Source: Reinekea sp. G2M2-21
GTDB lineage: Bacteria; Pseudomonadota; Gammaproteobacteria; Pseudomonadales; Natronospirillaceae
Direction: 5' to 3'
NCBI RefSeq assembly: GCF_015687175.1
Contig: NZ_JADPQG010000009.1
Location: forward strand, 62,001-126,000
DNA length: 64,000 nt
Every line of letters starts with the position of its first letter. Position 1 is the first letter of the stretch. Shown here piece after piece: positions 8,662 to 17,965 of this stretch. Below the pieces are notes generated by a model. That model did no database searches, was not told the DNA's origin, and saw nothing but the letters and a program-made list of their open reading frames with translations. The position numbers were made by a program, and so were the translations under genes.

Positions 8662-9755
8662 GTCAGGCCTTCGCACGCGTCCAACCGTTTGGAAAAATCG
8701 AAACCTCAAGGTCAGATGCATTTGTTTTTTACATGGCGGGTTTTGTGTTGCTGTTGTTGGTTTTGTTATCAATTCGCCTTGGCTCTTATCACCTGACAAT
8801 GACCGAATTGGTGAGTGGTCTTTGGTATGGCTTCTGGCAGGGCGAGTGGCAAAACCTGCCAACAACAGATGCCGATTCATCGGGTTGGGTTGTGCTCTGG
8901 GAGTTTCGCCTACCACGGTTATTTTGTGCGTTGCTGGCCGGAGCGTTGTTTGCATTATCCGGTTTTCTGTTGCAGGGCTTAACCCGCAATCCGTTAGCAG
9001 ACCCATCTCTGGTTGGCGTATCACAAGGGGCGGCATTGGCGGTGGTGATTTGGTTAGTCAGCGATCTGGGTCAGCCGGAACATCGGCAATGGGCGGCGTT
9101 GCTTGGCGCATTTGCCAGTGCCGCCTTGATTCAGTTTTTAAACGAATATCGCCGCATGCCATCGACATTAACTTTTATTTTGTTGGGCATTGGCATGTCG
9201 CTGTTTTTATCGGCACTGACCTCCGCATTACTGACCTACGGTGACTTGGACCGTGTGATGAATGCGTTGTCGTGGCTCAGCGGCAGCGTGCACTTAACCG
9301 ATTGGCGTGATGTGACCACGCTGAGTCTGTGGTTCAGTGTATTACTACCTTGCAGTTGGGTACTGGCGCATTACCTGGCTGTTCAGCAATTGGGTGATGT
9401 GATGGCGCAGGGTTTGGGTGTGCCTTTGCGGCGCATAAAACGCTTACAACTTCTCTTCGCTGTCTCTGCCGCGGCCATGGCAACAGCCGTGGTAGGGCCC
9501 ATGGCATTTATCGGCTTGCTGGCACCGCATGTGGCTCGTCGTTTTGGGGTGCGTTTGCCGCACCGGCAATTGTTGCTGAGTACCATGATTGGCGCCGTGT
9601 TAGTGGGCAGTGCCGATTTACTCGGTCGAACGCTATGGGCGCCCTTGCAAATTCCCGCAGGTGTATTGTCGACGTTGATCGGCGCACCAGCATTTCTCTT
9701 TCTGTTAGTCCGGACGTCCCGGGCAAGTTCATCATCTTTCAGGAGTAAAGCATGA
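8658..9755 (+). CDS. Iron-siderophore ABC transporter, permease 2
   Basis: Second FecCD-family permease, 365 aa and about ten helices, with motifs LFCALLAGALFALSG, LQGLTRNPLADPSLVG and VGPMAFIGLLAPHVAR (each over its usual position). It starts inside the stop of permease 1 (ATGA) and in turn overlaps the binding-protein gene. Two different permeases imply a heterodimer like FepD/FepG or FecC/FecD. Confidence 0.95.
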   Translation: MSQAFARVQPFGKIETSRSDAFVFYMAGFVLLLLVLLSIRLGSYHLTMTELVSGLWYGFWQGEWQNLPTTDADSSGWVVLWEFRLPRLFCALLAGALFALSGFLLQGLTRNPLADPSLVGVSQGAALAVVIWLVSDLGQPEHRQWAALLGAFASAALIQFLNEYRRMPSTLTFILLGIGMSLFLSALTSALLTYGDLDRVMNALSWLSGSVHLTDWRDVTTLSLWFSVLLPCSWVLAHYLAVQQLGDVMAQGLGVPLRRIKRLQLLFAVSAAAMATAVVGPMAFIGLLAPHVARRFGVRLPHRQLLLSTMIGAVLVGSADLLGRTLWAPLQIPAGVLSTLIGAPAFLFLLVRTSRASSSSFRSKA

Positions 9756-10744
9756 ACAAATCTTTATCCATTCTTCAGCGGATTTCCGCAGTGCTGGTAT
9801 TGGGTGTTTCGTCCGTCACCGTATGGGCCGATTACCCGGTTTCCATAACCCATAAGTTCGGCACGATAACGTTAACCGACGCGCCGACACGTGTCGTCTC
9901 CGTCGGTTACAGCGATCAAGATGACCTGTTGGCCCTGGGTATAAAACCGGTTGCCATTCGGGACTGGTATGGTGACATGCCCTTCGCAACCTGGCCCTGG
10001 GCGCAGGATGAACTCGGGTCTGCAACACCGGTTGTTCTCAGTCGTGATGCGCTGGATTTTGAAGCGATCGCGGCATTGCAGCCGGATTTGATTGTGGGCA
10101 TCTCCTCCGGCATGTCTGCAGACGATTACGCCAAGCTGTCTAAGATTGCTCCGACATTGGCACAATCCGCAGACTACATCGAATACGGTATGCCCTGGCA
10201 GGAACGAACTCTGTGGATTGGTCAGGCATTGGATCAAACCGAATCGGCGACCGCATTGGTTGCGCGTATTGAACAACGTATTGCGCAAGAAAAAAGCGCT
10301 CACCCAGAATTTCAAGACAAGCAGGCCGCCGTGGCATTTTATTATTCCGGTCAGCCGGGTGTTTACTCGAGTTCAGATTTGCGCAGCCGTTTACTGACGC
10401 AACTGGGGTTCCAAATACCGTCGGTTTACGATGAACTGGCCGGTGCTTCTTTTTACGCCTCTTTCAGTGAAGAACGGCTGGATCTTTTGAATGTGGATGT
10501 GTTGTTGTGGTTATCCGCCTCGGATGCCCTGAACGCTGCCGACGCGATCCCCATGCGACAGTTTATGCCGTTTTATCAGCAGGGTCGTGAAGTGTTTGTT
10601 GGCGATACCTTGGGTGGTGCTTTCTCTTTTTTAAGCCCGTTGAGTATCGAGTTCCTGTTGGACAATCTGATACCTGAGTTGGAACTTGCTGTGGACGGTG
10701 ACCCCACCACTGTTGTGCCGTCTTCACTTAGTGATCATCAATAA
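9752..10744 (+). CDS. Periplasmic iron-siderophore binding protein
   Basis: 330 aa with a Sec signal peptide (ISAVLVLGVSSVTVWA, cleavage near residue 26) and no lipobox, so a soluble periplasmic protein of the FepB/FecB class. The mature part has the PBP fold pattern: TDAPTRVVSVGYSDQDDLLALGIKPV at the N-lobe, AALQPDLIVG in the middle and a C-lobe ending IPEL. It overlaps permease 2 by four bases. The ligand is probably a ferric siderophore; no biosynthesis or outer-membrane receptor gene is adjacent. Confidence 0.93.
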   Translation: MNKSLSILQRISAVLVLGVSSVTVWADYPVSITHKFGTITLTDAPTRVVSVGYSDQDDLLALGIKPVAIRDWYGDMPFATWPWAQDELGSATPVVLSRDALDFEAIAALQPDLIVGISSGMSADDYAKLSKIAPTLAQSADYIEYGMPWQERTLWIGQALDQTESATALVARIEQRIAQEKSAHPEFQDKQAAVAFYYSGQPGVYSSSDLRSRLLTQLGFQIPSVYDELAGASFYASFSEERLDLLNVDVLLWLSASDALNAADAIPMRQFMPFYQQGREVFVGDTLGGAFSFLSPLSIEFLLDNLIPELELAVDGDPTTVVPSSLSDHQ

Positions 10745-10757
10745 CAGGGTTTTGCCG

Positions 10758-11516
10758 GTGGCGAATGATCTGAATATTCCCGAGATAAGGTCCCAACTTT
10801 TACCGGTTCGAAAAGTGCAGGACGTTGCGTTGACCTGGCGCGACCTTCATGGTGCCGATCACCCGTTTTGGCAGCAACTGTATGCGCATTATGAACGCCA
10901 GTACCCGGGTCTGGACCGACAAGGTCAGGGCTGTTTCGCGATCGGGTTACTGGCGCGTGAGCTGGGTAGGGTGGTCGCAGAAGCGTCCTTAAAGGACTAT
11001 CCGCTCCCGGTGTTGGAACCGGCAAATCTGGGCATCGAGATTTCCGCAGATGCTTCCTTGTCTTTGTGTTATCAGTCAAATGCGCTGGAATATGTTGCGC
11101 GAGGGCACGATTTCCACCGGCAGCGTACGGCGTGGTTGGTGGCGCTGTTTGCCCCGCTGGTTGAAGCACAACAGCAATCGTGTCGTTTGGGGGCCGCTGC
11201 ACAATGGCGATTGATCACCGATGCCCTGGCCTACACCTGGTTGCAGGTTGGTAAACAACAAAAAGCCGAAGACTTGGCCCGACGGGATTTCTTTGAGGGG
11301 TTATTGAGTGAGGCATCGAAGTTAAAAAACCGGCAGGTTCGCTGGACATCGCTGCATTGGCAGGACCGGGTTGAAACCTTTGTTAGTCGGGGAGGCTGTT
11401 GCCGGTACTACACGGCCGATGAAGGTGATTATTGTCGTACCTGTGTGCACCGCGATACGGAGCAGCAGCGTACGTTGATGGCGCAATGGTATGAGGCAGC
11501 CGCGCTCAGCGATTGA
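10758..11516 (+). CDS. FhuF-like siderophore-iron reductase
   Basis: About 252 aa from a GTG at 10758; the frame is open back to 10686, but that part overlaps the previous gene. The C-terminus carries the FhuF-type 2Fe-2S cluster motif C-C-x10-C-x2-C (residues ~214, 215, 226 and 229, in GGCCRYYTADEGDYCRTC). Such proteins reduce ferric siderophores in the cytoplasm to release iron. It sits 13 bases after the binding protein, so it belongs to the Fur-controlled operon and completes the uptake-and-release pathway. Confidence 0.88.
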   Translation: MANDLNIPEIRSQLLPVRKVQDVALTWRDLHGADHPFWQQLYAHYERQYPGLDRQGQGCFAIGLLARELGRVVAEASLKDYPLPVLEPANLGIEISADASLSLCYQSNALEYVARGHDFHRQRTAWLVALFAPLVEAQQQSCRLGAAAQWRLITDALAYTWLQVGKQQKAEDLARRDFFEGLLSEASKLKNRQVRWTSLHWQDRVETFVSRGGCCRYYTADEGDYCRTCVHRDTEQQRTLMAQWYEAAALSD

Positions 11517-11573
11517 TCCTTCAAAAATCTGCCGTATGATGGGCTATTGTTCTTCCTATTGAGCGGCTTTTTT

Positions 11574-12161
11574 ATGTCCATACCCGACTCCCCGCATGCC
11601 CCCCGATCATTAACAGACCCACTGCAGGCACTCACCGAACAAGAACGCGCAGAACTGTTGACGTTACAGCGTTTGGAACGCCGAGCGAAGGGGGAATATC
11701 TGTTTCGGGCCGGGCAACCGTTAGAGCGCTATTACGCTGTCGTTGAAGGTTGTGTGCGTACCTATCATTTGCACGACGATGAAGAATTCACACTCGACTT
11801 TTACACCGAAGGGCAAACCGTATTACCCGCCGTTGCCGGTAAAGGCATTTTTGCACCAAGTTTTGCCGTGTGTATGGAAGATTGTTTGTTAAACGTCACG
11901 GATGAACAATTGGAGCGGGAAGTCTTTGCCCGTTTACCGCGCCTGAAAGACATTTGCCAACAACAGTCCGAACAGTTGCAGCTAATGCACCAACAAGAGC
12001 TAGCGGTGCAGAAAAGTGCCAGCCCTGAACAGCGTTACGCGCATTTGCTGGCTACCCGCCCGTCTTTGTTTGAGCGGGTGCCGCAGTATCAAATCGCTTC
12101 ATACTTGGGGATTAAACCTGAATCGTTGAGCCGACTGCGCAAAAGACTGCAACAAAATTAG
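11574..12161 (+). CDS. Crp/Fnr-family transcriptional regulator
   Basis: 195 aa from the ATG giving MSIPDSPHAP. Residues ~15-120 form a cyclic-nucleotide-binding-like barrel (GEYLFRAGQPLERYYAVVEGCVR). The C-terminus is a short HTH (YQIASYLGIKPESLSRLRKRL, about residues 170-192). The barrel lacks a clear cAMP phosphate-binding RxS motif, so it may sense something else or nothing. It lies upstream of an envelope-protein/DUF6326 pair. Confidence 0.85.
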   Translation: MSIPDSPHAPRSLTDPLQALTEQERAELLTLQRLERRAKGEYLFRAGQPLERYYAVVEGCVRTYHLHDDEEFTLDFYTEGQTVLPAVAGKGIFAPSFAVCMEDCLLNVTDEQLEREVFARLPRLKDICQQQSEQLQLMHQQELAVQKSASPEQRYAHLLATRPSLFERVPQYQIASYLGIKPESLSRLRKRLQQN

Positions 12162-12306
12162 CTTGGAAATTTCGAGAGCTGTGGGATACAGCGACATTCT
12201 GAGCAATAGGGTGAAATTTTTGGGCTAGCCATCTTAACCAACGTCAATGAAAGCCGGTCGGGCGCTCCGGTACAGTGGGTGCACTTAATCAAGCAAGGAC
12301 TCTTCC

Positions 12307-12912
12307 ATGCGTTACCTTTCTACCATTGTTGCTGTGTCGTTCCTGAGCTGTGGCGGGCTGTTCTCAAGCAATAGCATGGCCGATGTTGGCCCCTATCAAG
12401 CGAATACATCGGCATTTGCGTTGGCAAACTTCACCGACGATTCCCCACAATATTTACAATTAGAACTGAGCCGTCGCCTTGGTTCAAAGGATTACATTGG
12501 CGTGGAGTTCATCACCTGGCGCTACCCAGCTCCGCTGGGTATTCCCTATGGACCGTCGTTTGGCGACCCTACGGAAGATTACCCCGGCACGGTACGTGAC
12601 GTCGGCGTTGGTTTCACTTGGCAGCACTTTTACGGACCAGGTTTGTTCACCAAGGTGCACGCTATGCCCATGATGCAGCGCTACTCCGACACCAATAACA
12701 ATCACCTCCAGACCGGCTGGCAATTGTTTACCACGGCACGCGTGGGGTATCACTTTTCGTGGGCCGACGATCGGTTTTTTATCGAGCCTTCGGTAGCCGC
12801 CACCAGTTGGCCGATACGCACAAACGTCCCGGAGACTTTTGCAGCGCTGGATTCAAAATGGCCGGGTTATTTTCTTTTAGAACCTGGCTTGAATATCGGT
12901 ATGCGTTTTTAA
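12307..12912 (+). CDS. Putative small outer-membrane beta-barrel protein
   Basis: 201 aa with a signal peptide (residues 1-25, ending SMA). The mature part is rich in alternating aromatic strands and ends in a terminal Phe (MRF), the classic outer-membrane assembly signal. The size suggests an eight-stranded barrel. It is followed 25 bases later by a DUF6326-like membrane protein, likely in the same transcript, and preceded by a Crp-like regulator. No enzyme motif is visible. Confidence 0.65.
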   Translation: MRYLSTIVAVSFLSCGGLFSSNSMADVGPYQANTSAFALANFTDDSPQYLQLELSRRLGSKDYIGVEFITWRYPAPLGIPYGPSFGDPTEDYPGTVRDVGVGFTWQHFYGPGLFTKVHAMPMMQRYSDTNNNHLQTGWQLFTTARVGYHFSWADDRFFIEPSVAATSWPIRTNVPETFAALDSKWPGYFLLEPGLNIGMRF

Positions 12913-12937
12913 TCGGATCTTCTCAGGAGTAAATCTT

Positions 12938-13363
12938 ATGACGTCAACTCATCAACCCGCTTTAATCAGCCCCATGCTCAGTGAACTGCCCGTACGCATT
13001 AAATTAGCGTCATTGTGGATCTCATTGATGCTGTTGTACCTGTACGCCGACGTATTCAGTTTTTATCGGCCGGGTATAATCGACAGTATCGTCGAGGGCA
13101 ACATGGGGCCTTTTACCGTGTCACAATCTGCCTTGTTTATCGCTTCCGTGCTCATGCTGATTCCCGCTCTGATGTGTACCGCAACCTTCTTGTTTCAGCG
13201 CCCACTTACTCGCGGATTGCATCTGGGTTTTGGCGCACTGTACACGGTAGTGAATATCGGAAACGTCGTCGGAGAAACCTGGTGGTACTACCTGCTGTAT
13301 GGCGCTGTTGAAGGTTTGTTAACGGTGACGATTTTTGTTTTGGCCTGGCGTTGGCGGTCATGA
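12938..13363 (+). CDS. Four-helix inner-membrane protein (DUF6326-like)
   Basis: 141 aa with four hydrophobic segments (about residues 22-42, 62-85, 92-112 and 118-138). The pattern LYADVFSFYRPG after helix 1 and NIVGETWWYY-like sequence before helix 4 fit the DUF6326 family as I remember it. A ribosome site (CAGGAG) lies nine bases upstream. The function is unknown. Confidence 0.75.
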   Translation: MTSTHQPALISPMLSELPVRIKLASLWISLMLLYLYADVFSFYRPGIIDSIVEGNMGPFTVSQSALFIASVLMLIPALMCTATFLFQRPLTRGLHLGFGALYTVVNIGNVVGETWWYYLLYGAVEGLLTVTIFVLAWRWRS

Positions 13364-13454
13364 GCGCAGCCAGCCAAAAAAGAGTCGCAGATTCAGTCAC
13401 AGAACCCCAGGGTGTCCACATTGGTCACAGGGGTTCGAAACACCCGGTAACCTT

Positions 13455-13476
13455 GCCGCTTCAGAATTGAAGCGGC
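13455..13476 (+). terminator. Hairpin after the DUF6326 gene, weak terminator candidate
   Basis: GCCGCTTC pairs with GAAGCGGC around a six-base loop, but no T-run follows. It may stabilise mRNA ends or act as a weak terminator. Confidence 0.35.
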
Positions 13477-13655
13477 CGTCTATTGGAAAACATTTTTAAC
13501 GTACCCCAAGAATAATTCATCAACTGGGCTGGTCATTTTCCTTAGCGCATGACAAGCTTGAATACGCCTTTTGTGCGGCTTTAAAAGATTAAAATAAAAC
13601 TGGGAACACAATCTTCCCCTAACGGGAAGCATAAAATGTTTTGTGGACTGAATGC

Positions 13656-14063
13656 ATGGATTTCGATACTGAAATGAATAAAATCCCTTTTAAGGGGCAA
13701 GAAATAGATATGGAACAGCTGTATCGCTTTGCTGGTGCCCTGGACAAAAGCCCCCAGAAAAGGAAAGCAATACCGGCGATTTTTAGATTTTTTGAGACTC
13801 ACTCTGACAAGGACCTAGGTTCTCCAGGACCACTAGTCCATTTCCTTGAAGAAGAGAGCGACTATCATATCGAGCTTGAACAATCGGTGCTCAGAAAGCC
13901 AACCGTTCTCACAGTTTGGATGATAAACAGACTAATGAATGCGGTCCCGCCGACAGTCAGAGAGCACTGGTTAACTATTTTAACCGAGGTTGTTGAACAC
14001 CCAAACGCTGACGTTGAAACAATAGAATCTGCGAAAGATTTTATTGCGTATCAGAGCAAATAG
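13656..14063 (+). CDS. Hypothetical helical protein
   Basis: 135 aa from the ATG giving MDFDTEMNKI; a start at 13641 adds five residues. It is acidic, cytoplasmic, without signal or membrane segments, and its pattern suggests a small alpha-helical repeat fold. The end (EVVEHPNADVETIESAKDFIAYQS) is typical of this kind of small immunity-like or HEAT-like protein. I do not recognise a family with certainty. It stands alone and is more AT-rich than the flanking genes. Confidence 0.65.
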   Translation: MDFDTEMNKIPFKGQEIDMEQLYRFAGALDKSPQKRKAIPAIFRFFETHSDKDLGSPGPLVHFLEEESDYHIELEQSVLRKPTVLTVWMINRLMNAVPPTVREHWLTILTEVVEHPNADVETIESAKDFIAYQSK

Positions 14064-14322
14064 TTTTAACAATCACGGTCTGTTGAGACCTGCTGCTTCA
14101 CCTACGGATCTATTTTTTTGCCGAGATTCCCAGCTGTTCTATGGCTCCAAAAAGGCGATGCAGGCCAATCTCTGTTTCTCTTTTTAGCACACACCATGCC
14201 CCCGCATTGACGACCCTTGTGCCCCTTCCGGCGCGATGTGACCTGGCTCTGTGTTTGCGTATTCGTGTGTTTTGAGCTTAACTGGGCAGTTGAATAGTTG
14301 TCATCAAGCGAGAATTTCGAAC

Positions 14323-15129
14323 ATGCTCTCTTCACTTGATAGATTAGCCCGCCACCTGTGTTTTCCTGTTCTGATACTCATGGCATCAATCGTTAATGTT
14401 GCTGGTGCCGACAACGATATGTCGCCAGTCGTGTCGCTGCGGTGTATGAGCACGGTTTTTGCGCCTTACGTGATAGAGAAAAATGGCGTTGTTTCTGGTG
14501 TTGATGTAGATGTGGTCAAAGAAATCGGCCGTCGCTTACACATCGATATAGAGATCGGTATTAAACCCTGGGTGCGACTGGAAACCGAAATTGAGTCGGG
14601 TAATGAACAATGCGCGTTTGCATATTTCCGTACATCGGCCCGTCAAGCTTATATGGATTTCACCAATGTGCCGTTACACATCACCAGCTATACCCTGTTT
14701 ACGCAGGCTGATCGAGTGCTGAATTATCGGCAGTTGACGGATATAAATGGCTTCGTCGTAGGCATTAATCGTGGTTTTAAAACCACACCGGAATTTGAAA
14801 CGGCAGTACGCCGTGGTGACGTTAAAGAGTTTCGCGTTGAACAGGAAGAGCAGAGTTTCCAAATGTTAAACGCCAAACGTGTGGATGCGGTGCTCACCAA
14901 TTATTTTGTGGGCGCGTATCAGATTAAACAGCTGGGATACACCAATGTGGTACCTTTGTTTCCGCCGCTGGATTCCACGCCAGCCTATTTAACCTTTTCC
15001 AAACAGGCCGGCTTAGACGATTTGGTCACCTTGTTCGATAGCGCCCTGTATGAGATTTTGATCGATGGCACCTATCAGAGAATATTTGATCGTTACACGA
15101 AAGTAACGTCGTCACCTAGTGCAGAATAA
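14323..15129 (+). CDS. Periplasmic solute-binding protein, family 3-like
   Basis: 268 aa from the ATG at 14323, which restores a clean signal peptide (LCFPVLILMASIVNVAGA). The mature part has the SBP_bac_3 layout: VVSGVDVDVVKEIGRRL near the N-lobe, then EQCAFAYFRTSARQAYMDFT and VVGINRGF. No ABC permease or ATPase is adjacent, so it may be an orphan sensor or binding protein for an amino-acid-like ligand. The upstream in-frame extension from 14251 is unlikely to be translated. Confidence 0.85.
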   Translation: MLSSLDRLARHLCFPVLILMASIVNVAGADNDMSPVVSLRCMSTVFAPYVIEKNGVVSGVDVDVVKEIGRRLHIDIEIGIKPWVRLETEIESGNEQCAFAYFRTSARQAYMDFTNVPLHITSYTLFTQADRVLNYRQLTDINGFVVGINRGFKTTPEFETAVRRGDVKEFRVEQEEQSFQMLNAKRVDAVLTNYFVGAYQIKQLGYTNVVPLFPPLDSTPAYLTFSKQAGLDDLVTLFDSALYEILIDGTYQRIFDRYTKVTSSPSAE

Positions 15130-15167
15130 TCTGCTAGCGCATAGCCAGTGCAGGTAGAAAAAGCTAG

Positions 15168-15429
15168 GGCAACTCTGATTAATTCGAATCACCTCAGTCC
15201 TATCAGATCGAAGGATGAGCGAGGCGTGTTTTGCAAGAAATAGCGAGTTTTTTGCAAAACACACAACATTGCTCAGTCATTAATCTGAAGGACCCGGAGG
15301 GCGGGGCTGAAATGGCAAATTTCGTTGTTAAGTCCTTTGCCAAGATAATGAATATTGCCTGCAGAACTTGCCTCGAATTTTGCGCATTTCTTCACCCGCT
15401 GAGGTAGAGAGCAATTATTCAGAGGTGTC
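15168..15429. mobile_element. 262-bp MITE-like element, copy 2 (inverted relative to copy 1)
   Basis: Same length and termini as copy 1 but in the opposite orientation. The flanks are CTAG (15164-15167) and CTAA (15430-15433), consistent with a YTAR duplication with one later change. An internal hairpin (TTTTGCAA/TTGCAAAA around 15230-15262) is stronger than in copy 1. It lies just after the stop of the solute-binding gene and near the end of the SulP gene. Confidence 0.85.
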
Positions 15430-15468
15430 CTAACGCGACGTCCTTGTCGATGGGTATAGCCACGCCCA

Positions 15469-17196
15469 TTATTCGGCTTGCAATTGTCGATACAGCTCAA
15501 TGGTGGAAAGGGATCGTTTTTCCGGTGCTGAACTGAACACGTGAAATGCTTCTAACTTTTTCGCGAGCGGTACTTTTACATCGGTGATGTACATTTCAAC
15601 CTGAGCGCCCGCAAGCTCCTGGTGTATCCGCTTGAGCATGTTGGCGCCACTGGCATCAATGGAATGAATACCGGCTGCGACCACCACAAAATTTTTGATC
15701 GCTTCATTGCTGGCCACTTGCTTTAAAACTTCCTGTTCAACAACGCCGGAGTTCAAAAAAGTGAGGCTCTCATCAATGCGTAAAAATACGCTGTTGGGCA
15801 GGGTTTCGGTATCAGCATGATTCACATTCTTAAAACGTTCGGTGCTGGGCAGTAAGCCCACCACGGCCATGAAGGGGCTACGATGGTTGGCCAGCATCAC
15901 CAGTATTGACAGTGCGACACCGACCATCAATCCAGCTTCCACTTCCCAGATCAGCACCAGAATGGCAGTAATCCAACTAATAGCACCGTCCAACCGGTTC
16001 ATTCGCACCAGATTGGCCATGGATGGGAATTCCAACAGTTGGCTGACCGCTACAATGATTGTTGCCGCCAGGACTGGGATCGGAATATACGCCAGCCACG
16101 GAGTTAAAAAGAGAATACCGAGGCTTAAAAATATCGCCGTTAAGGCACCGGCCAAGGGTGTTTCAGCGCCTGCATCGGCGTTTACGACAGAACGAGCCAT
16201 CCCCCCGGTCACCGGGAAGCCGCCGCTGAAACCGGCCGCGATGTTTGCTGCGCCCAAGCCCAATAACTCGCGGTTGGCGCTAATGCGCTGGCGTTTGGCG
16301 GCCCCCAGCGTTTGTGCCACGGCAATCGATTCGGTCATACCAATCAGGGTTATGATAAAAGCCGGTAACGCCAATTGGCGTATCAGCGCCATATCGAACT
16401 CGGGCAGGTGCAGGCTCGGCAACCCTTTTGGTAAAGCGCCCACGGTAGCAAGCCCGGTGCTGCTTAGGTCCAGTAAACCGGTTAATAACGCCGCGAGTAA
16501 AATCAAAATCATGGGCAACAGGCGACGAGACAGCGTGCCGAACTTACCAAACAGCTTATTGGTTACCGAAATACCGGCTTTTGACCGAGCCCAAAACAAT
16601 ATCGCCATGGCGATAAGGCCCATGACGGTAGACTCTATGTGCAGTGTGGAAATGTCCAAGGTGTGCAATCGTTCTATCAGGTTGCCGCGAGACATATAAA
16701 TGCCGGTCAGTGGTTTGATCTGCCCGATTATGATGAGCAGCGAAGAGGCCGTGATAAAGCCTTTCATCACCGGGTAACTGAGCAGCTGGGTGATAAAGCC
16801 CAGACGGAAAACGCCCATGATGAAATAGAAAAAACCAACCATAGCAGCCAGCAACAAAGCTAGCTCGGTGTATTCCGCAGAACCGATATCAGCAAACGGC
16901 ATTAGCGTGTTGGCGGTCAGTAAACTGACGATGGCGACCGGCCCAACCGCCAGTGCCGCACTGGTACCAAACAGCGCATAGGCAATCAACGGCAGAATAG
17001 ACGCGTACAAACCCGCTTCAGCCGGTAAGCCCGCCACTAAAGCGTACGCCAGGCTTTGGGGAATTAACATCAGGGTGACAATAATGGCGGCATTGACGTC
17101 ACTGATCAGAAGTGTTTTGCCGTATTTCCCGGTAACCACCAGTTTCAGAACGCCCTGAATCAGGTCATTACCTTGAATCTTTTTTAATGCGCTCAC
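15469..17196 (-). CDS. SulP-family anion transporter with STAS domain
   Basis: 575 aa: a membrane domain of about 12-14 helices (residues ~20-430) followed by a cytoplasmic STAS domain (residues ~450-560) with the characteristic IHSIDASGANML loop. SulP proteins move sulfate, bicarbonate or dicarboxylates across the inner membrane. Family motifs include LMLIPQSLAYALVAGLPAEAGLY, split at residues ~42-64. No carbonic anhydrase or sulfate gene is adjacent, so the substrate is open. Confidence 0.93.
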   Translation of the reverse strand: MSALKKIQGNDLIQGVLKLVVTGKYGKTLLISDVNAAIIVTLMLIPQSLAYALVAGLPAEAGLYASILPLIAYALFGTSAALAVGPVAIVSLLTANTLMPFADIGSAEYTELALLLAAMVGFFYFIMGVFRLGFITQLLSYPVMKGFITASSLLIIIGQIKPLTGIYMSRGNLIERLHTLDISTLHIESTVMGLIAMAILFWARSKAGISVTNKLFGKFGTLSRRLLPMILILLAALLTGLLDLSSTGLATVGALPKGLPSLHLPEFDMALIRQLALPAFIITLIGMTESIAVAQTLGAAKRQRISANRELLGLGAANIAAGFSGGFPVTGGMARSVVNADAGAETPLAGALTAIFLSLGILFLTPWLAYIPIPVLAATIIVAVSQLLEFPSMANLVRMNRLDGAISWITAILVLIWEVEAGLMVGVALSILVMLANHRSPFMAVVGLLPSTERFKNVNHADTETLPNSVFLRIDESLTFLNSGVVEQEVLKQVASNEAIKNFVVVAAGIHSIDASGANMLKRIHQELAGAQVEMYITDVKVPLAKKLEAFHVFSSAPEKRSLSTIELYRQLQAE

Positions 17197-17488
17197 GCAT
17201 AAACCTCGCTAATAAAGATCGGGTACGTCTGCTCAGTATAGGACCGGCTTCCCTGGCCGAGCGGGCGTTTTACCCCTGTTCAAACCGGATTGTTCGTCAC
17301 GCGCTGTCATCATTGAGTTACAGAGCGAAAACGCTGGAATGACGGAAACTGAGTCTGTGCTGTCGAAAGACACGGGTAGTCTAACACATATATTAGAAAA
17401 ATCTAAAGTAGAATTTTATTGATTATCTTTCTCATTCCAACTTCTGGCAAAATGCCCTTTTGTCACCATAACCAAAAGAGATTCAGGG

Positions 17489-17923
17489 ATGCAGATTAAA
17501 GCTATTGCGATTCGCGCGCAAAAAGGGGCTGCCATGCAGCTGTTAACACAGGCCGAGATTGATGAAGCGACTGGGGTCCAGGGGGACGCAGGCCGCAGAC
17601 CCGGCAAGTTTATGGTCACGCTGTTGAGCCAGGAGTCCTGGAACGACGCCTGCGTGGACGTCGGTCAGGACCTACCGTGGACAACGCGTCGAGCGAATAT
17701 CTTGGTTAGCGGGTATCGGTTTTCGGCGGATGATGTGGGTAAAGTGATTCATCTGGGCGATTGCCAGCTTAAGGTTACGCGCGAAACCGACCCTTGCGAC
17801 CTGATGGACGCCGCGTGTCCTGGCCTGAAAGCTGCTCTGAAGCCAGACTGGCGGGGCGGTGTGCGTGCGCAGGTCATTGCTGGTGGCGTGGTTGTTTGTG
17901 GCGAAAGCGCGCATATCGCCTGA
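17489..17923 (+). CDS. MOSC-domain protein
   Basis: 144-aa single-domain MOSC protein. MOSC domains are sulfur-carrier or molybdenum-cofactor-binding modules. Visible marks are the conserved Cys in ETDPCDLMD (near residue 104), the preceding IHLGDCQLKV strand and the WRGG.RAQVIAGG end. Short MOSC proteins of the YiiM/YuaD kind are linked to metal-sulfur chemistry or detoxification of N-hydroxylated bases. Molybdenum cofactor genes are not nearby. Confidence 0.85.
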   Translation: MQIKAIAIRAQKGAAMQLLTQAEIDEATGVQGDAGRRPGKFMVTLLSQESWNDACVDVGQDLPWTTRRANILVSGYRFSADDVGKVIHLGDCQLKVTRETDPCDLMDAACPGLKAALKPDWRGGVRAQVIAGGVVVCGESAHIA

Positions 17924-17965
17924 CGTCGGTTAAGTGCCAGCGGAACCGACGTCGTCCAATTGTTG

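Noticed and set aside
15842-16699. 285-codon plus frame inside the SulP gene.
   Set aside because: It is antisense to conserved membrane helices of SulP, with low-complexity composition expected from a shadow.
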